Shown in pieces: positions 1 to 8,229 of a stretch of DNA of 63,410 bases. The translations under genes and the position numbers were made by a program. Where the stretch lies: IMG/VR virus record IMGVR_UViG_3300010375_000021, positions 1 to 63,410 of that record. One strand, written 5' to 3'. A model generated the notes under the pieces. It was not told the DNA's origin. It did no database searches and saw only the letters and a list, made by a program, of their open reading frames with translations. The stretch's first letter is position 1, and the number at the start of each line of letters is the position of its first letter. Source of the DNA: a virus.

Positions 1-60
1 CCAGCCTGCCTGATTTGCGCGCGTGAAGGTATCTTGTGATGGAGTAGTAGTGGTGGTCAT
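1..60 (-). CDS. N-terminal 20 codons of the tail tip protein (cut by the window edge)
   Basis: On the minus strand an ATG at 60 overlaps the tape measure stop (ATGA) and opens a frame reading MTTTTTPSQDTFTRANQAGW to the window edge. The same DTFTRANQAG motif recurs inside the large protein at 59053-63410, so this is very likely its start. Reading across the two window ends is out of frame by one base. Either one base or 3n+1 bases are missing at the join. Confidence 0.7.
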   Translation of the reverse strand, partial: MTTTTTPSQDTFTRANQAGW

Positions 61-2981
61 CGACTACGAACTCCTGGCTGTCGCCGCATCTCATTCATTT
101 GATGCGTGAACAGCACATCGCCCACCTTGCGCTTATCCAGGTTGATATCAGCCGCCTGGAGTTGCACCACGACGGTGCCGCGATTGGCACTCAGTGCCAA
201 TGTTCCACCCTGAATTGCCAGTGAGGTACCCTGGATCACTTGCGTGCCCGAACCTGAAAACGGGTTGGCGCTCAGTGCCAGTGCTTTCGCGACCTGGAGA
301 GAGGCTCCGGCGACTCCGGGAACACCCGCTTGAATCCCCTCGATAAGCCCTAGCATCAATGATGGCATCCATGTATCTGCGCGACTTGCTGGACCATTTT
401 TCGGTGGGGTAAAGGTGCTGTGGTGAAAGCCCAACGCATTGGCGATGGCGGCAGCGGCATTTCCCACGGCATTTCCCAACGCACCCAGCATAGAATTTAT
501 CCCGTCTATAAGCCCTTGTAAAATACTTCTTCCCCAGCCAAGCGCCGACCTTGCAAGCCCGGAGAAAAAATTTCCAATCCATGACATCAGCCCGTTGAAT
601 ATGTCGTGGACATGCGTCCCCAGCCAATCGAAGGCTCCCCCAACTGCATTTTTTGCCTGGTTGGCGTGCGTCCCCAACATGGAGAAAAAATTGCCCGTAA
701 CTGAACCTGCGCCATCACACCAGCCTCTAACATGTGTGCCCAACCAATCAAAAGCGCCTCCGACCGCATTTCTGGCATTATTTGCGTGCGTCCCCAACAT
801 CGAAAAGAAATTTCCTGTGGTCGATCCAACCGCGTCACACCACTCCTTCACGTGGGTACCAAGCCAATCAAAAGCGCCTCCCACGGCATTTTTTGCGTCA
901 TTTGCGCGAGTACCGATCATGGAGAAGAAATTGCCTACTGCCGTGCCAACCGCGCTGCTCCATTCCCTGATATGGGTACCAAGCCAATCAAAAGCCAGCC
1001 CGATCTTGGTTTTGACTGTGTTGACCGCATCAACCATAGCTTTCCAGTAGTAGTTGTGGTTATAGAGCCAGTCAAAAAACTGTGCAATAGCCTTGATAGC
1101 ATTTGCGCCAAAGTTATGGATAGATGTGCCGAGCCAACTGAACCAGCCTCCAACCGTCGTGACAGCATTGTGTGCCTGCGTTCCTAACCAGGAAAACCAC
1201 CCGCCGATCGCGTTTTTGACTCCGGTAACAAAGTTATGTACGTGGGTACCGAGCCAGTCGAACCAGCCACCCACGGTATTTTTGACTCCAGTAGCAAAGT
1301 CACGCGCCTGCGTACCGAGCCAACTGAACCACCCGCCGATCGCAGCAATAACCGCATGGGCAATGGACCCCAACCCAGAGAATACACCACCGACCCAGGA
1401 CATAATTTGTCCCCAATGTTGGATGACCAGGATAATGATGCCGATCACGATCACGATGGCCAAAATAATGAGATAGACTGGCCAGAATGCGATGACATTT
1501 TCGACCGCAAGGATTCCGACCTCAATAACCCACAGCACGAGCGCTGGGATAATAAGGGAGAGAATGACCAGACCGAGCGTGATCAGCGCCGCCTTGAGCA
1601 GATCCATCGCAATTTCGTTATTTTTAAAAAACGAGACGAGCGCAGATCCCACATTCACCAGGAACGTGATAGTGTTGACCAATCCTGCCAGGATATTCTT
1701 GACGATTCCGCTATCAATCACCCACTGCAAGAACCCGGCGATGATCGGCATGAGGACCGCCATCAATTGCTGGAAGATGGGCATCAACTGTGTGCCGAGT
1801 TGAATCATGAGAGCGCTGAACATGGCCTTGGCTCGGTCCACCTGCACATTCATGTTGCTAAGCGCGACTTCCCATCCGAGCACACCGCTCTTGCTGCCCT
1901 TCATCGCATTCGAGACGGCGAGCGAGTTGGCTGAAAAGTCTTTCATGTGGGTGCCGGTCAGGGATAGGGCAGCCTGTAAGCTACGCGAACCACCAATCAT
2001 GTCACTGAGTGCATTGTTGAATGGGACACTGCCCTCCGGTCCCGCCTTTTTTGCGGCATCGATCACCATCTGCAGGGCGCCTGGCAAGGATATCTTCATT
2101 TCGTTGGCGACGGCAACACTACTCAAGCCAAACTCGGTCATGGCGTTCTTGGCCTTCGCAGTCGGATTCTCCAACGACGCCATCATAAAGCGCAGCGAGG
2201 TTGCTGCTCTGGTTGCCGGGATACCTGCGTTGGTCATGGTGGACATGGCCCCGGCAACGTCGGCAAAGGAGATGCCCAGATTTTTCGCGATTGGCAGGAG
2301 CGGCCCCATGGAGTTCGAGAGTTCTTCCAGGGTGATCTTGCCGCGCTGTACCGCCACGGTGTACCCATTCATGAACTGTGTGGCGTTGAACTGGGACGTG
2401 CCATAATCGGTCATGGCGGTTGTGAGCGCCTTGGCGACATCAACCATCTTGGCCTGCTCAACAACCGACCCCTTGGCGGCGACGGAAAGCGTATCGACTG
2501 CCTGTGCGCCTCGCTGACCACTGGAGATAATCTGATACATCGCGGAGTTCAACCCATCGGTCCCTGAGGTCAGCACGCCCGTTGCAGTGGAGACGGCAAG
2601 GATAGATTGACCCATTTTTGTCATGTTGTCGGTCATGTCACCCGCTCCTGTGACCAGTCGATTCAGTCCCTGTTGGAAATCACCCGCTGCCTTTACTGCT
2701 ACCACGCCGAGCGCAATCGAAACCCCCACTGCGAGCGTGCCCAAAGCTGCACCCAAACCAAGCAAGCCCATGCCCAGCCCTTGTGCACCTTGCTTGATAG
2801 CATCCATGCCGATGGTGCCAGACGTGCCCAGGTTCTTGAATCCAAAGCCAAGATTGCCAACCGAGTTGCTTATCCCGCTAAAAATACCCCTGATCGTGCC
2901 GCCCATGGCACTGATCAGTCCGGTAGCCTGCCCAGTCTGAGCGGTAACCAGCAATTTGAGCGCGATGTCCCCCGCTGCCAT
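57..2981 (-). CDS. Tail tape measure protein
   Basis: This 974-residue protein should set tail length and help inject DNA. Its N-terminal third has the Ala/Gly-rich helical character of TP901-type tape measures. Hydrophobic stretches lie around residues 390-540. Residues about 547-800 hold roughly a dozen repeats built on GG-W/A-F-D/S-WLGTH or FFSMLGTHAN units, separated by short helices such as ARNAV or VHNFVTGVKN. The gene sits directly after the frameshifted chaperone pair and just before the tail tip gene, the standard siphovirus order. Identity is secure from length, composition and position. The role of the WLGT repeats is unknown. Confidence 0.92.
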   Translation of the reverse strand: MAAGDIALKLLVTAQTGQATGLISAMGGTIRGIFSGISNSVGNLGFGFKNLGTSGTIGMDAIKQGAQGLGMGLLGLGAALGTLAVGVSIALGVVAVKAAGDFQQGLNRLVTGAGDMTDNMTKMGQSILAVSTATGVLTSGTDGLNSAMYQIISSGQRGAQAVDTLSVAAKGSVVEQAKMVDVAKALTTAMTDYGTSQFNATQFMNGYTVAVQRGKITLEELSNSMGPLLPIAKNLGISFADVAGAMSTMTNAGIPATRAATSLRFMMASLENPTAKAKNAMTEFGLSSVAVANEMKISLPGALQMVIDAAKKAGPEGSVPFNNALSDMIGGSRSLQAALSLTGTHMKDFSANSLAVSNAMKGSKSGVLGWEVALSNMNVQVDRAKAMFSALMIQLGTQLMPIFQQLMAVLMPIIAGFLQWVIDSGIVKNILAGLVNTITFLVNVGSALVSFFKNNEIAMDLLKAALITLGLVILSLIIPALVLWVIEVGILAVENVIAFWPVYLIILAIVIVIGIIILVIQHWGQIMSWVGGVFSGLGSIAHAVIAAIGGWFSWLGTQARDFATGVKNTVGGWFDWLGTHVHNFVTGVKNAIGGWFSWLGTQAHNAVTTVGGWFSWLGTSIHNFGANAIKAIAQFFDWLYNHNYYWKAMVDAVNTVKTKIGLAFDWLGTHIREWSSAVGTAVGNFFSMIGTRANDAKNAVGGAFDWLGTHVKEWCDAVGSTTGNFFSMLGTHANNARNAVGGAFDWLGTHVRGWCDGAGSVTGNFFSMLGTHANQAKNAVGGAFDWLGTHVHDIFNGLMSWIGNFFSGLARSALGWGRSILQGLIDGINSMLGALGNAVGNAAAAIANALGFHHSTFTPPKNGPASRADTWMPSLMLGLIEGIQAGVPGVAGASLQVAKALALSANPFSGSGTQVIQGTSLAIQGGTLALSANRGTVVVQLQAADINLDKRKVGDVLFTHQMNEMRRQPGVRSR

Positions 2982-2996
2982 GCCCGCTCCTTTCCG

Positions 2997-3221
2997 TTAG
3001 CGTCGATACGACTCAATTTCTGCCTGTTGGTCTGCGTTAATTTGCGCCTCTGCTGAGTGGCGGGCAGCCCACACCGCACGCTGTATGAGCACCTCGCGTA
3101 GTGGCGCTGCCTGGTAGCCCCAATAGCCGCCGAACAGTGGATACAATTCGGCTCTTACGATGGCTTCGGGGACAGGCTCGTCTCGACCCAACTTGTTGAG
3201 GAATGCCCGTTCGCAGACGCG
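2997..3221 (-). CDS. Tail assembly chaperone, frameshifted C-terminal extension (GT-like)
   Basis: This frame is offset by -1 from the upstream gene at 3155-3610 and reads continuously from the slippery site to a stop at 2997 (74 codons). It contains GRDEPVPEAIV and a Trp/Tyr-rich stretch (LFGGYWGYQAAPL), then a Gln/Glu-rich end. An independent TTG start at 3191 is possible but has no good ribosome binding site. Made as a -1 fusion, the product would be about 204 residues. Position between tail tube and tape measure genes fits the conserved lambda G/GT arrangement. Confidence 0.75.
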   Translation of the reverse strand, partial: RVCERAFLNKLGRDEPVPEAIVRAELYPLFGGYWGYQAAPLREVLIQRAVWAARHSAEAQINADQQAEIESYRR

Positions 3222-3610
3222 AAAAAATCTTCCTGTTCCTCCTCCGTCATGGCCTGTGCAAGTTCATCGCAGCGTTCCAGTAGCGGGTTGCTATAGTTGG
3301 CTGGCAGTCGCCTGATGGCCTGTGGGGTCACATCGACCTTGCGCCCATTCACGGCGAGCGTCCAGTCCACAATCATCCGTTCCAGCAACTTCAAGCGCCC
3401 GCTGCCCGCCTGAAAAGTGGGATTCCCTTTCTTGTCTGTGGTCGTGGCGGCATTGCCCACGGCTTCCTGATCGCCCGCACTGAATGACCCACGCAGGATA
3501 ACCAATTCGTGCGCGTCCCATCCCCATTTCTTACGGAAGATTTTCGCCCCAACGGGATCGCCCTCGTCGTTGGGCACCACAATGTTGGCTACCTGATCAA
3601 ATGCACCCAT
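3155..3610 (-). CDS. Tail assembly chaperone (G-like)
   Basis: This 151-residue soluble protein starts at ATG 3610, preceded by AAAGAGG five bases upstream; an earlier in-frame TTG at 3631 is less likely. It contains KKWGWDAHELVILRG and an acidic helix MTEEEQEDFF just before the slippery site. Tail assembly chaperones coat the tape measure protein during tail assembly. The assignment rests on size, position between tube and tape measure genes and the frameshift layout rather than on sequence family recognition. Confidence 0.75.
   Translation of the reverse strand: MGAFDQVANIVVPNDEGDPVGAKIFRKKWGWDAHELVILRGSFSAGDQEAVGNAATTTDKKGNPTFQAGSGRLKLLERMIVDWTLAVNGRKVDVTPQAIRRLPANYSNPLLERCDELAQAMTEEEQEDFFASANGHSSTSWVETSLSPKPS
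3221..3227 (-). promoter_or_regulatory. Probable -1 ribosomal frameshift site (T TTT TTC)
   Basis: On the minus strand the zero frame reads GAT TTT TTC GCG, which gives the classical slippery heptamer T TTTTTC. A one-base backward slip here enters the open frame that ends at 2997. The site lies in the overlap of the two chaperone frames, directly upstream of the tape measure gene. Confidence 0.75.
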
Positions 3611-3640
3611 GTGCGCCTCTTTCTCTATCAATGGATGTGC

Positions 3641-5242
3641 TTATACGTTATAGTTCGGGGGATTCCTCGTAACGATCACGAGCGAGTATGATCCACCAAT
3701 CACCGGGTCATACTCGCAGCGCAGTTTGGGCTTGGCGTAGACATTGGCCTTGCTCGGCTCTGCCTCTTGCGCGTATGTCTCATAGCGGACAGGCAGAGTC
3801 CAGGTCCAGCCCTTGGCGTAGAACACACCACCTGTGAAGCCAATTGGCTCGCCGATCAATGCCACAACCAGATATTGCTTGAGGTTGGTGCGCTCCTGCT
3901 CATATTGCAGCAAGTTCACGATGTCGGTGTTGATGTCTACAGTGCATTCAGGTTTACCTGCATAGATGCGCGTCCATTCCTGCTGGTTGTTGTAGGTCCA
4001 GTGCGCCTCACTCGGCGTCTTGAGGGCAATTTTGATCTCACCTTCCGGGTCGGTGTAGACGGTAGTCTGCGCGGTGCTGGTGATTGGATCAACATAGACC
4101 TGTGTCTGCCAACCAGCGGCTGGCATGTCGGACAATGGTACGCCGAGGGCTGCCACGCGGGACACATTAAGCGGGTTGGTGGTTCTATCGCCGATCGGGA
4201 GCTTATCCTGACAAAGCCCCTTCATGGTGAGTTTCGCCTCGCCGCTCGGGTTTACAGAGAAGTCCGAGTCGGTTGCGCAGAAGCCGGGATGGATCCAGGA
4301 TGCCGAGCCATCAAAGTGCTCAACGGCAAGTGAGGAGCGCGTACCCTCAGAAGTGACTGTACCCTTCCATCCAAAGACACCAGTGATGGTGATTGAGGTA
4401 GCGTTTATAGTGCCGCCTATGCTCGTGATGGTGCTGTAGACGTTGGCGCTGTAGAATGTCCCGTTGCCGGTGATGGTCACGACCTCCTGGACGCTCACCC
4501 CGTAGGATATGCCCACGATCGTGATGGCAGGACTGGCAGTGAAGCCGGTTGCTACGATGATCAGTTTCATGCCTGGCGCAGTCGGCTGGCCTGCGACGGT
4601 CATGCTTGCCGTGATGGTGGCTGTTGCGACGACGGAAAGAGGTGAGGCTGGCAGGGTTGCCCAGGACGGTGAGCCGCAGTTCGCATAGACCCAGTACTCG
4701 TCCAGGTCGCCGTACCAGTCGGCGTCAAACGCGCTGATCTCGGCCTTGACTTCCGTAGCAATCAGCTTTTTGTCGCGCGACATCAGGCCGCTGAACTCGT
4801 TTGGTGAGTAGCGGCCCATCGGGTTGTTACTTTTGAACGCGGTGGTGGGCGCGTTGTACTTGGCCCCCTGCACACCCTTAACGGTGAGTTGCGCACCAGT
4901 CATGCCGCCGGTGGTCGTGATGTTGGTGATGGCCGTGTAGGTGTTGGCCGAGACGTACTCGAAGTTGGCAAGCGCTGGAGACTGCATTTGCTGCAAGGTC
5001 GGCGCGGGAATGTTGACGGTCTCCGTGTTGCCTGGTGTGCCGGTGCCATTTATAGTGAAGCTGCCGCTGGTGAACCATCCGCTGAAGATGACATGCAGCC
5101 TCATCCCAGTGCTGCCAGTAGGCGCGGTGATGCCAACGTTTGTGGCAATGGCGGTCACCGTGGCGAGCAAGGTTACTTCACCGATGGCGGCTTCTACCAT
5201 AACCCCCGTGGTGCCCTTGGCCGATGTTGGAGTAATGGGCAT
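3641..5242 (-). CDS. Major tail (tube) protein with inserted beta-rich domains
   Basis: At 533 residues this is long for a tail tube subunit. The N-terminal 130 and residues about 200-300 are Thr/Gly/Val-rich repeats with related motifs (FTINGTGTPGNTETVNIP and PAITIVGISYGVSVQEVVTITGNGTFYSA). They look like Ig-like or bacterial fibre beta domains inserted into or ahead of a tube fold. The C-terminal half (GWTWTLPVRYETYA, KLRCEYDP) fits a tube protein. The ribosome site is AGGGAG upstream of ATG 5242. It precedes the chaperone genes. A 160-base gap upstream holds the structured element at 5266-5385. Confidence 0.75.
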   Translation of the reverse strand: MPITPTSAKGTTGVMVEAAIGEVTLLATVTAIATNVGITAPTGSTGMRLHVIFSGWFTSGSFTINGTGTPGNTETVNIPAPTLQQMQSPALANFEYVSANTYTAITNITTTGGMTGAQLTVKGVQGAKYNAPTTAFKSNNPMGRYSPNEFSGLMSRDKKLIATEVKAEISAFDADWYGDLDEYWVYANCGSPSWATLPASPLSVVATATITASMTVAGQPTAPGMKLIIVATGFTASPAITIVGISYGVSVQEVVTITGNGTFYSANVYSTITSIGGTINATSITITGVFGWKGTVTSEGTRSSLAVEHFDGSASWIHPGFCATDSDFSVNPSGEAKLTMKGLCQDKLPIGDRTTNPLNVSRVAALGVPLSDMPAAGWQTQVYVDPITSTAQTTVYTDPEGEIKIALKTPSEAHWTYNNQQEWTRIYAGKPECTVDINTDIVNLLQYEQERTNLKQYLVVALIGEPIGFTGGVFYAKGWTWTLPVRYETYAQEAEPSKANVYAKPKLRCEYDPVIGGSYSLVIVTRNPPNYNV

Positions 5243-5265
5243 ATCTTCTTCTCCCTATCACCCCC

Positions 5266-5385
5266 TGCTCAATCAATCCGCTGCCGGAATTTCGCCCCCT
5301 GTATATCCGGCGTGATGCTCAAGGTACGCCTTGACGACGGTCTCTTGACCTTGAGGGAGCCACCCACAAACCGATTGATTGAGCA
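5266..5385. ncRNA. Conserved structured element, copy 1
   Basis: A non-coding segment between two minus-strand genes folds into an outer stem of 13 perfect pairs (5266-5278 with 5373-5385). Inside are three hairpins: GCCGGA/TCCGGC (5283-5288 with 5306-5311), TCAAGG-TACG-CCTTGA (5319-5334) and GGTC-TCTT-GACC (5339-5350). Copy 2 at 33845-33960 keeps the 15-base loop TTCGCCCCCTGTATA and the 15-base tail TTGAGGGAGCCACCC unchanged while its stems differ with pairing kept. Loop CCCT and tail AGGG could pair as a pseudoknot. The transcribed strand is not determined. On the minus strand it would be the leader of the tail tube gene. Confidence 0.75.
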
Positions 5386-5402
5386 CGAGATACAAAAAGA
5401 TG

Positions 5403-5618
5403 CTATTGTTTGGCCTCGGCAACCTGCTCTGGCTCTGATGGTTTTGTTTCATCCTCCGGTGCTGTTGCCGAGGCGTCGGCAGTGGGCGCATCATGTGGAG
5501 GCTGCTCCAGTGGCAGAATGTCGGTCGTGCCATCCTCGTTGACAGTGACTCGGCAGTTTGCAAACTGGCCTGGTACACCGGGAATAACGCCCGGCTCGCG
5601 AAAGATCCATGTAGTCAT
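5403..5618 (-). CDS. Small structural-region protein, Pro/Glu-rich tail
   Basis: The 71-residue product starts at ATG 5618, which overlaps the stop of the upstream gene (ATGA), showing translational coupling. It has a short ordered start (MTTWIFREPGVIPGVPGQF) and a C-terminal half dominated by Pro, Ala and Glu. Position between the tail terminator-like gene and the tail tube gene suggests a small head-tail or tail accessory protein. No family recognised. Confidence 0.65.
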   Translation of the reverse strand: MTTWIFREPGVIPGVPGQFANCRVTVNEDGTTDILPLEQPPHDAPTADASATAPEDETKPSEPEQVAEAKQ

Positions 5619-6109
5619 GAGATAACTCCCGGTGGTGTGACCACCGTCCATTCCTGCCTGGTCGTCACGGTTATGAGATGCGCCTTGACGTTTTGTCCAT
5701 TTCTTACTACCTGCCAGAAGCGCCCGCTCTTTGGCTTGAACTCGGCATGAAATAAGTTAGAGACGCCACCACCAAGCAGGGCATGCGTCTGGAGGGGAAT
5801 CACCAACTGATCGCGCGCTTTGTAGATCTGCCTGGCCAGTGTGGGCGTTTCCAGACTACACATGCTCAAGACATACCAGTCCTGCTCATCCCAAATGCGC
5901 CCGCCAAATCCGCGTCGTTCGCTATCATCTGCGTTGCCGTAGACCTCCACGACTACGCCGCCATCGCTGATCTGTCCGACGACATCCATAATCAGTTCCA
6001 TCTGCGCGACTTTGTAGACCAGCGTCGTATCGGGATATCTGAGTGCTGCGAGATAGGCGACCAGCGCATCTCCCACAGCCAACGTGTTGGGCGCTAAAGT
6101 GGCAGGCAT
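5615..6109 (-). CDS. Tail terminator or neck protein candidate
   Basis: A 164-residue protein without signal or membrane segments, containing GNADDSERRGFGGRIWDEQDWYVLSM and RDQLVIPLQTHALL. The gene follows the HK97 gp10-like gene by one base and precedes the tail tube gene, the usual slot of the tail terminator in siphoviruses. The functional call is inferred from gene order only. Confidence 0.6.
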   Translation of the reverse strand: MPATLAPNTLAVGDALVAYLAALRYPDTTLVYKVAQMELIMDVVGQISDGGVVVEVYGNADDSERRGFGGRIWDEQDWYVLSMCSLETPTLARQIYKARDQLVIPLQTHALLGGGVSNLFHAEFKPKSGRFWQVVRNGQNVKAHLITVTTRQEWTVVTPPGVIS

Positions 6110-6517
6110 TTACAACCCTCCCAGTGCAGCCATGGTGTGTTCTTCCATGATTGCGAGAATGAGATCCTCGTTTTCGTCGATGGCTGGCTGCAGGTAGGGC
6201 CTGGCCCTGTCATTCATTGGCCGACCAATGGCATCCAGGCCACCACCCCCGCCTAACTCTCGGCGGCGCCCATAAGGTACACCGACAGTAAGCGCGATCT
6301 CCTCTGGACTCACTAACTCAAAGCCAATCGAACTGGCGAGTTTGCCGGTCGGATTGTCGAATACGGCCCACGTATTCATCTGTGCAGCCGTCACGAGCAT
6401 TGTCCCAGTTCCCGCGAGCATCGCGACCGTTTCCGGCTCCATGAGTGCCCTGAAGCCCTCTATCTTTGCCAGAGTCGCCAGGGATGGCATGTCCATCATT
6501 GCCGAGAAATTGATCAT
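6110..6517 (-). CDS. HK97 gp10-like head-tail joining protein
   Basis: This 135-residue protein has an N-terminal helix pair followed by TVGVPYGRRRELGG and a C-terminal RPYLQPAIDENEDLI segment. A Gly/Arg turn followed by a PYL-PA helix is typical of gp10-like tail completion proteins as I know them. It overlaps the upstream gene by four bases (ATGA). It should join the head completion complex to the tail. Confidence 0.7.
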   Translation of the reverse strand: MINFSAMMDMPSLATLAKIEGFRALMEPETVAMLAGTGTMLVTAAQMNTWAVFDNPTGKLASSIGFELVSPEEIALTVGVPYGRRRELGGGGGLDAIGRPMNDRARPYLQPAIDENEDLILAIMEEHTMAALGGL

Positions 6518-6873
6518 GCGCCACCTCGCTGCGGGAAGCGCGTCACCGTTACCCGACGCAGCACCTCAAACGTACTGGGGTCTTTCACGTCGAAAACCCG
6601 GTAGGTGATGCCGTTGATGATTAACCGGTCAGGGCTACGTACATCCGTATTGCGTGGCAGTAGCACGGTCTTGAGCACTGCACCGGTCACCTCGTCGGCA
6701 ACGTCTTTCTCGTCTGTTCCAGGCCCTATAATGGCGCATGGTACCTGCTCACTTGCGGTGACGGTCGTCCACGCCGAATTGACTTCGCGCTGAATGGCAC
6801 AACTATCCGTCAGGACGTTGATGGACATCCAATCGCTGACGGTTTGGAGTTCCGATGCATTTACTGCTGGCAT
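6514..6873 (-). CDS. Head closure / head-tail joining protein candidate
   Basis: Start chosen at ATG 6873, four bases after the upstream stop; longer in-frame starts would overlap that gene. The 119-residue product has a PCAIIGPGTDE segment and a C-terminal INGITYRVFDVKDPSTFEVLRR region compatible with the beta barrel of head closure proteins (SPP1 gp16 type). Gene order supports this. Confidence in the specific role is moderate. Confidence 0.6.
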   Translation of the reverse strand: MPAVNASELQTVSDWMSINVLTDSCAIQREVNSAWTTVTASEQVPCAIIGPGTDEKDVADEVTGAVLKTVLLPRNTDVRSPDRLIINGITYRVFDVKDPSTFEVLRRVTVTRFPQRGGA

Positions 6874-6877
6874 GTGC

Positions 6878-7492
6878 TCATCCCTTCGCCATATAATCCA
6901 ACGCAGTGGGAGCCAACGATGGACCCCCATTGCCCGTGCGATCACCATTGCCCGCATCAGAGCGGATTATGGTGAGAGTCCCGGCACGTTGCTGAAGCCT
7001 ATAAAATTTAGCCAGATCGGTCAGGGCTTTGTGCGCCTGGTTGCGTTGCAGTGATTGTCCATCGACGTTGACGCTATAGAGAAGCGCCCATTTCGCCGCC
7101 CATCGCTGAAGCAAGTCAGCAGCACTCCGATAGATATCAAATGATTTGCCCGTGATGTAGACTGGCGGCAGCGTGCTTGTAGCAAAGGTAAACGAACCGG
7201 CAATAGGTTCAGTTGACGCCGGAGTAACAGGTGCGGTCAGATACTGATTGAGTACATAATCCGTCTCCCAATCGGTCCATCCATCCGAATAATAATTCAG
7301 ATACTGGATGGTCGAACCTGTGTACGTGGGCTGTCCAACCAACGGTACATTCACCAGATCTGCTCGTCCTGCATCGAGCACGTCTTGAATATCCTGGTCG
7401 CTGAAAATCTGGCCAGAGCCCGCAGCGAGCGTATCATTAATGAGCAACCTCACCCGGAGGATGAGACTGGACATCGTTCCGCGTACTGCCAT
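6878..7492 (-). CDS. Head-tail adaptor (connector) protein
   Basis: A 204-residue protein, mostly helical at the N-terminus (LRVRLLINDTLAAGSGQIFSDQDIQDVLDAGRAD) and ending with helices (HKALTDLAKFYRLQQ). FSDQDIQDVLD-type helices are common in gp6/gp15-like adaptors that bind under the portal. It follows capsid genes and precedes the closure candidate. The ribosome site AAGGAG lies eight bases before the ATG. Confidence 0.65.
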   Translation of the reverse strand: MAVRGTMSSLILRVRLLINDTLAAGSGQIFSDQDIQDVLDAGRADLVNVPLVGQPTYTGSTIQYLNYYSDGWTDWETDYVLNQYLTAPVTPASTEPIAGSFTFATSTLPPVYITGKSFDIYRSAADLLQRWAAKWALLYSVNVDGQSLQRNQAHKALTDLAKFYRLQQRAGTLTIIRSDAGNGDRTGNGGPSLAPTALDYMAKG

Positions 7493-7520
7493 TCTATAGG
7501 CTCCTTTTCGTTGCTATCAG

Positions 7521-7799
7521 TTACTTGTCCTGCATATGGTCCCAGGTATGGACCCCACCAGTTGCTGAGTGAGGCACGGCGGTGTATTTCTTTGGCTCGC
7601 CACCCTCGCCAACGGTCAAATCAGCGAAATCCCCATCGAGTTTGTCAATGGTCGCCTCGTGCTGCTGTCCACTTTGACTGGTGTAGTGGACCTTGTGTCC
7701 CGGCTCGGTATGTTTGCCGTTGACTTCATGTCCAGGTTTGGCAGGTTGACCCTGGCCGGACTGTGCATGCTGTTCAGGATGATCTTTTTGTTCTGGCAT
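7521..7799 (-). CDS. Small hydrophilic protein with a possible Tudor-like segment
   Basis: The first 35 of 92 residues are His/Gln/Gly/Pro-rich and likely disordered. The rest (GHKVHYTSQSGQQHEATIDKL then DGDFADLTV) resembles a small SH3/Tudor-type barrel. It lies among head genes, so a capsid decoration or accessory role is possible. No family is claimed with confidence. Confidence 0.6.
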   Translation of the reverse strand: MPEQKDHPEQHAQSGQGQPAKPGHEVNGKHTEPGHKVHYTSQSGQQHEATIDKLDGDFADLTVGEGGEPKKYTAVPHSATGGVHTWDHMQDK

Positions 7800-7830
7800 G
7801 GTTATGCTCCTTATCTGAAGTAGGCCCTAC

Positions 7831-8226
7831 TTATGGGCGAGCTAACAACAGGTCTGAAAAGTACGTTATTGTCGGGGTTGAGCCAGCTCCTGCGAATGTT
7901 GCGGTTAATCTGATCTGCGTGCCATTAGCCACGCTGGTAGGGCTGATATCAAATGGCAGGAAGATCTCCCCGGACTGTGCGGTTGTTGACAGGTTAATGA
8001 CAACCGCCAACGACGTGGGAGTCCAGAGTGTGGGGACGCCGTCATAACACACGTCAACTTGGAATGTGACGCTATTGCTACCCGATGCGTTTGTCGCAGC
8101 AGAATAGATCACACGTGCTTTCAGTCCACGACGTGGAGTCCCGCCGGGTAGGATCAGTGCCGCGCCTGAAAAAGTGGCAACCTTGGTTACGCTGGCTTGT
8201 AGAGCTGTAAGAGCGTCTGCGGGCAT
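7831..8226 (-). CDS. Putative capsid decoration or fibre-like beta protein
   Basis: The 131-residue product is rich in Thr, Ser, Ala and Val, with alternating beta-type segments (SVTFQVDVCYDG, TQIRLTATFAGAG) and no charge clusters. It sits four genes after the capsid gene. Such all-beta proteins next to the capsid gene are often head decoration proteins. The call is inferred from composition and position. Confidence 0.6.
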   Translation of the reverse strand: MPADALTALQASVTKVATFSGAALILPGGTPRRGLKARVIYSAATNASGSNSVTFQVDVCYDGVPTLWTPTSLAVVINLSTTAQSGEIFLPFDISPTSVANGTQIRLTATFAGAGSTPTITYFSDLLLARP

Positions 8227-8229
8227 GAT

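Noticed and set aside
5289-5380. The structured element as a conserved protein fragment (VVKAY...YTGGE on the minus strand)
   Set aside because: Copy 2 has a two-base length change that breaks the frame, while all stems keep pairing; RNA structure explains the pattern better.
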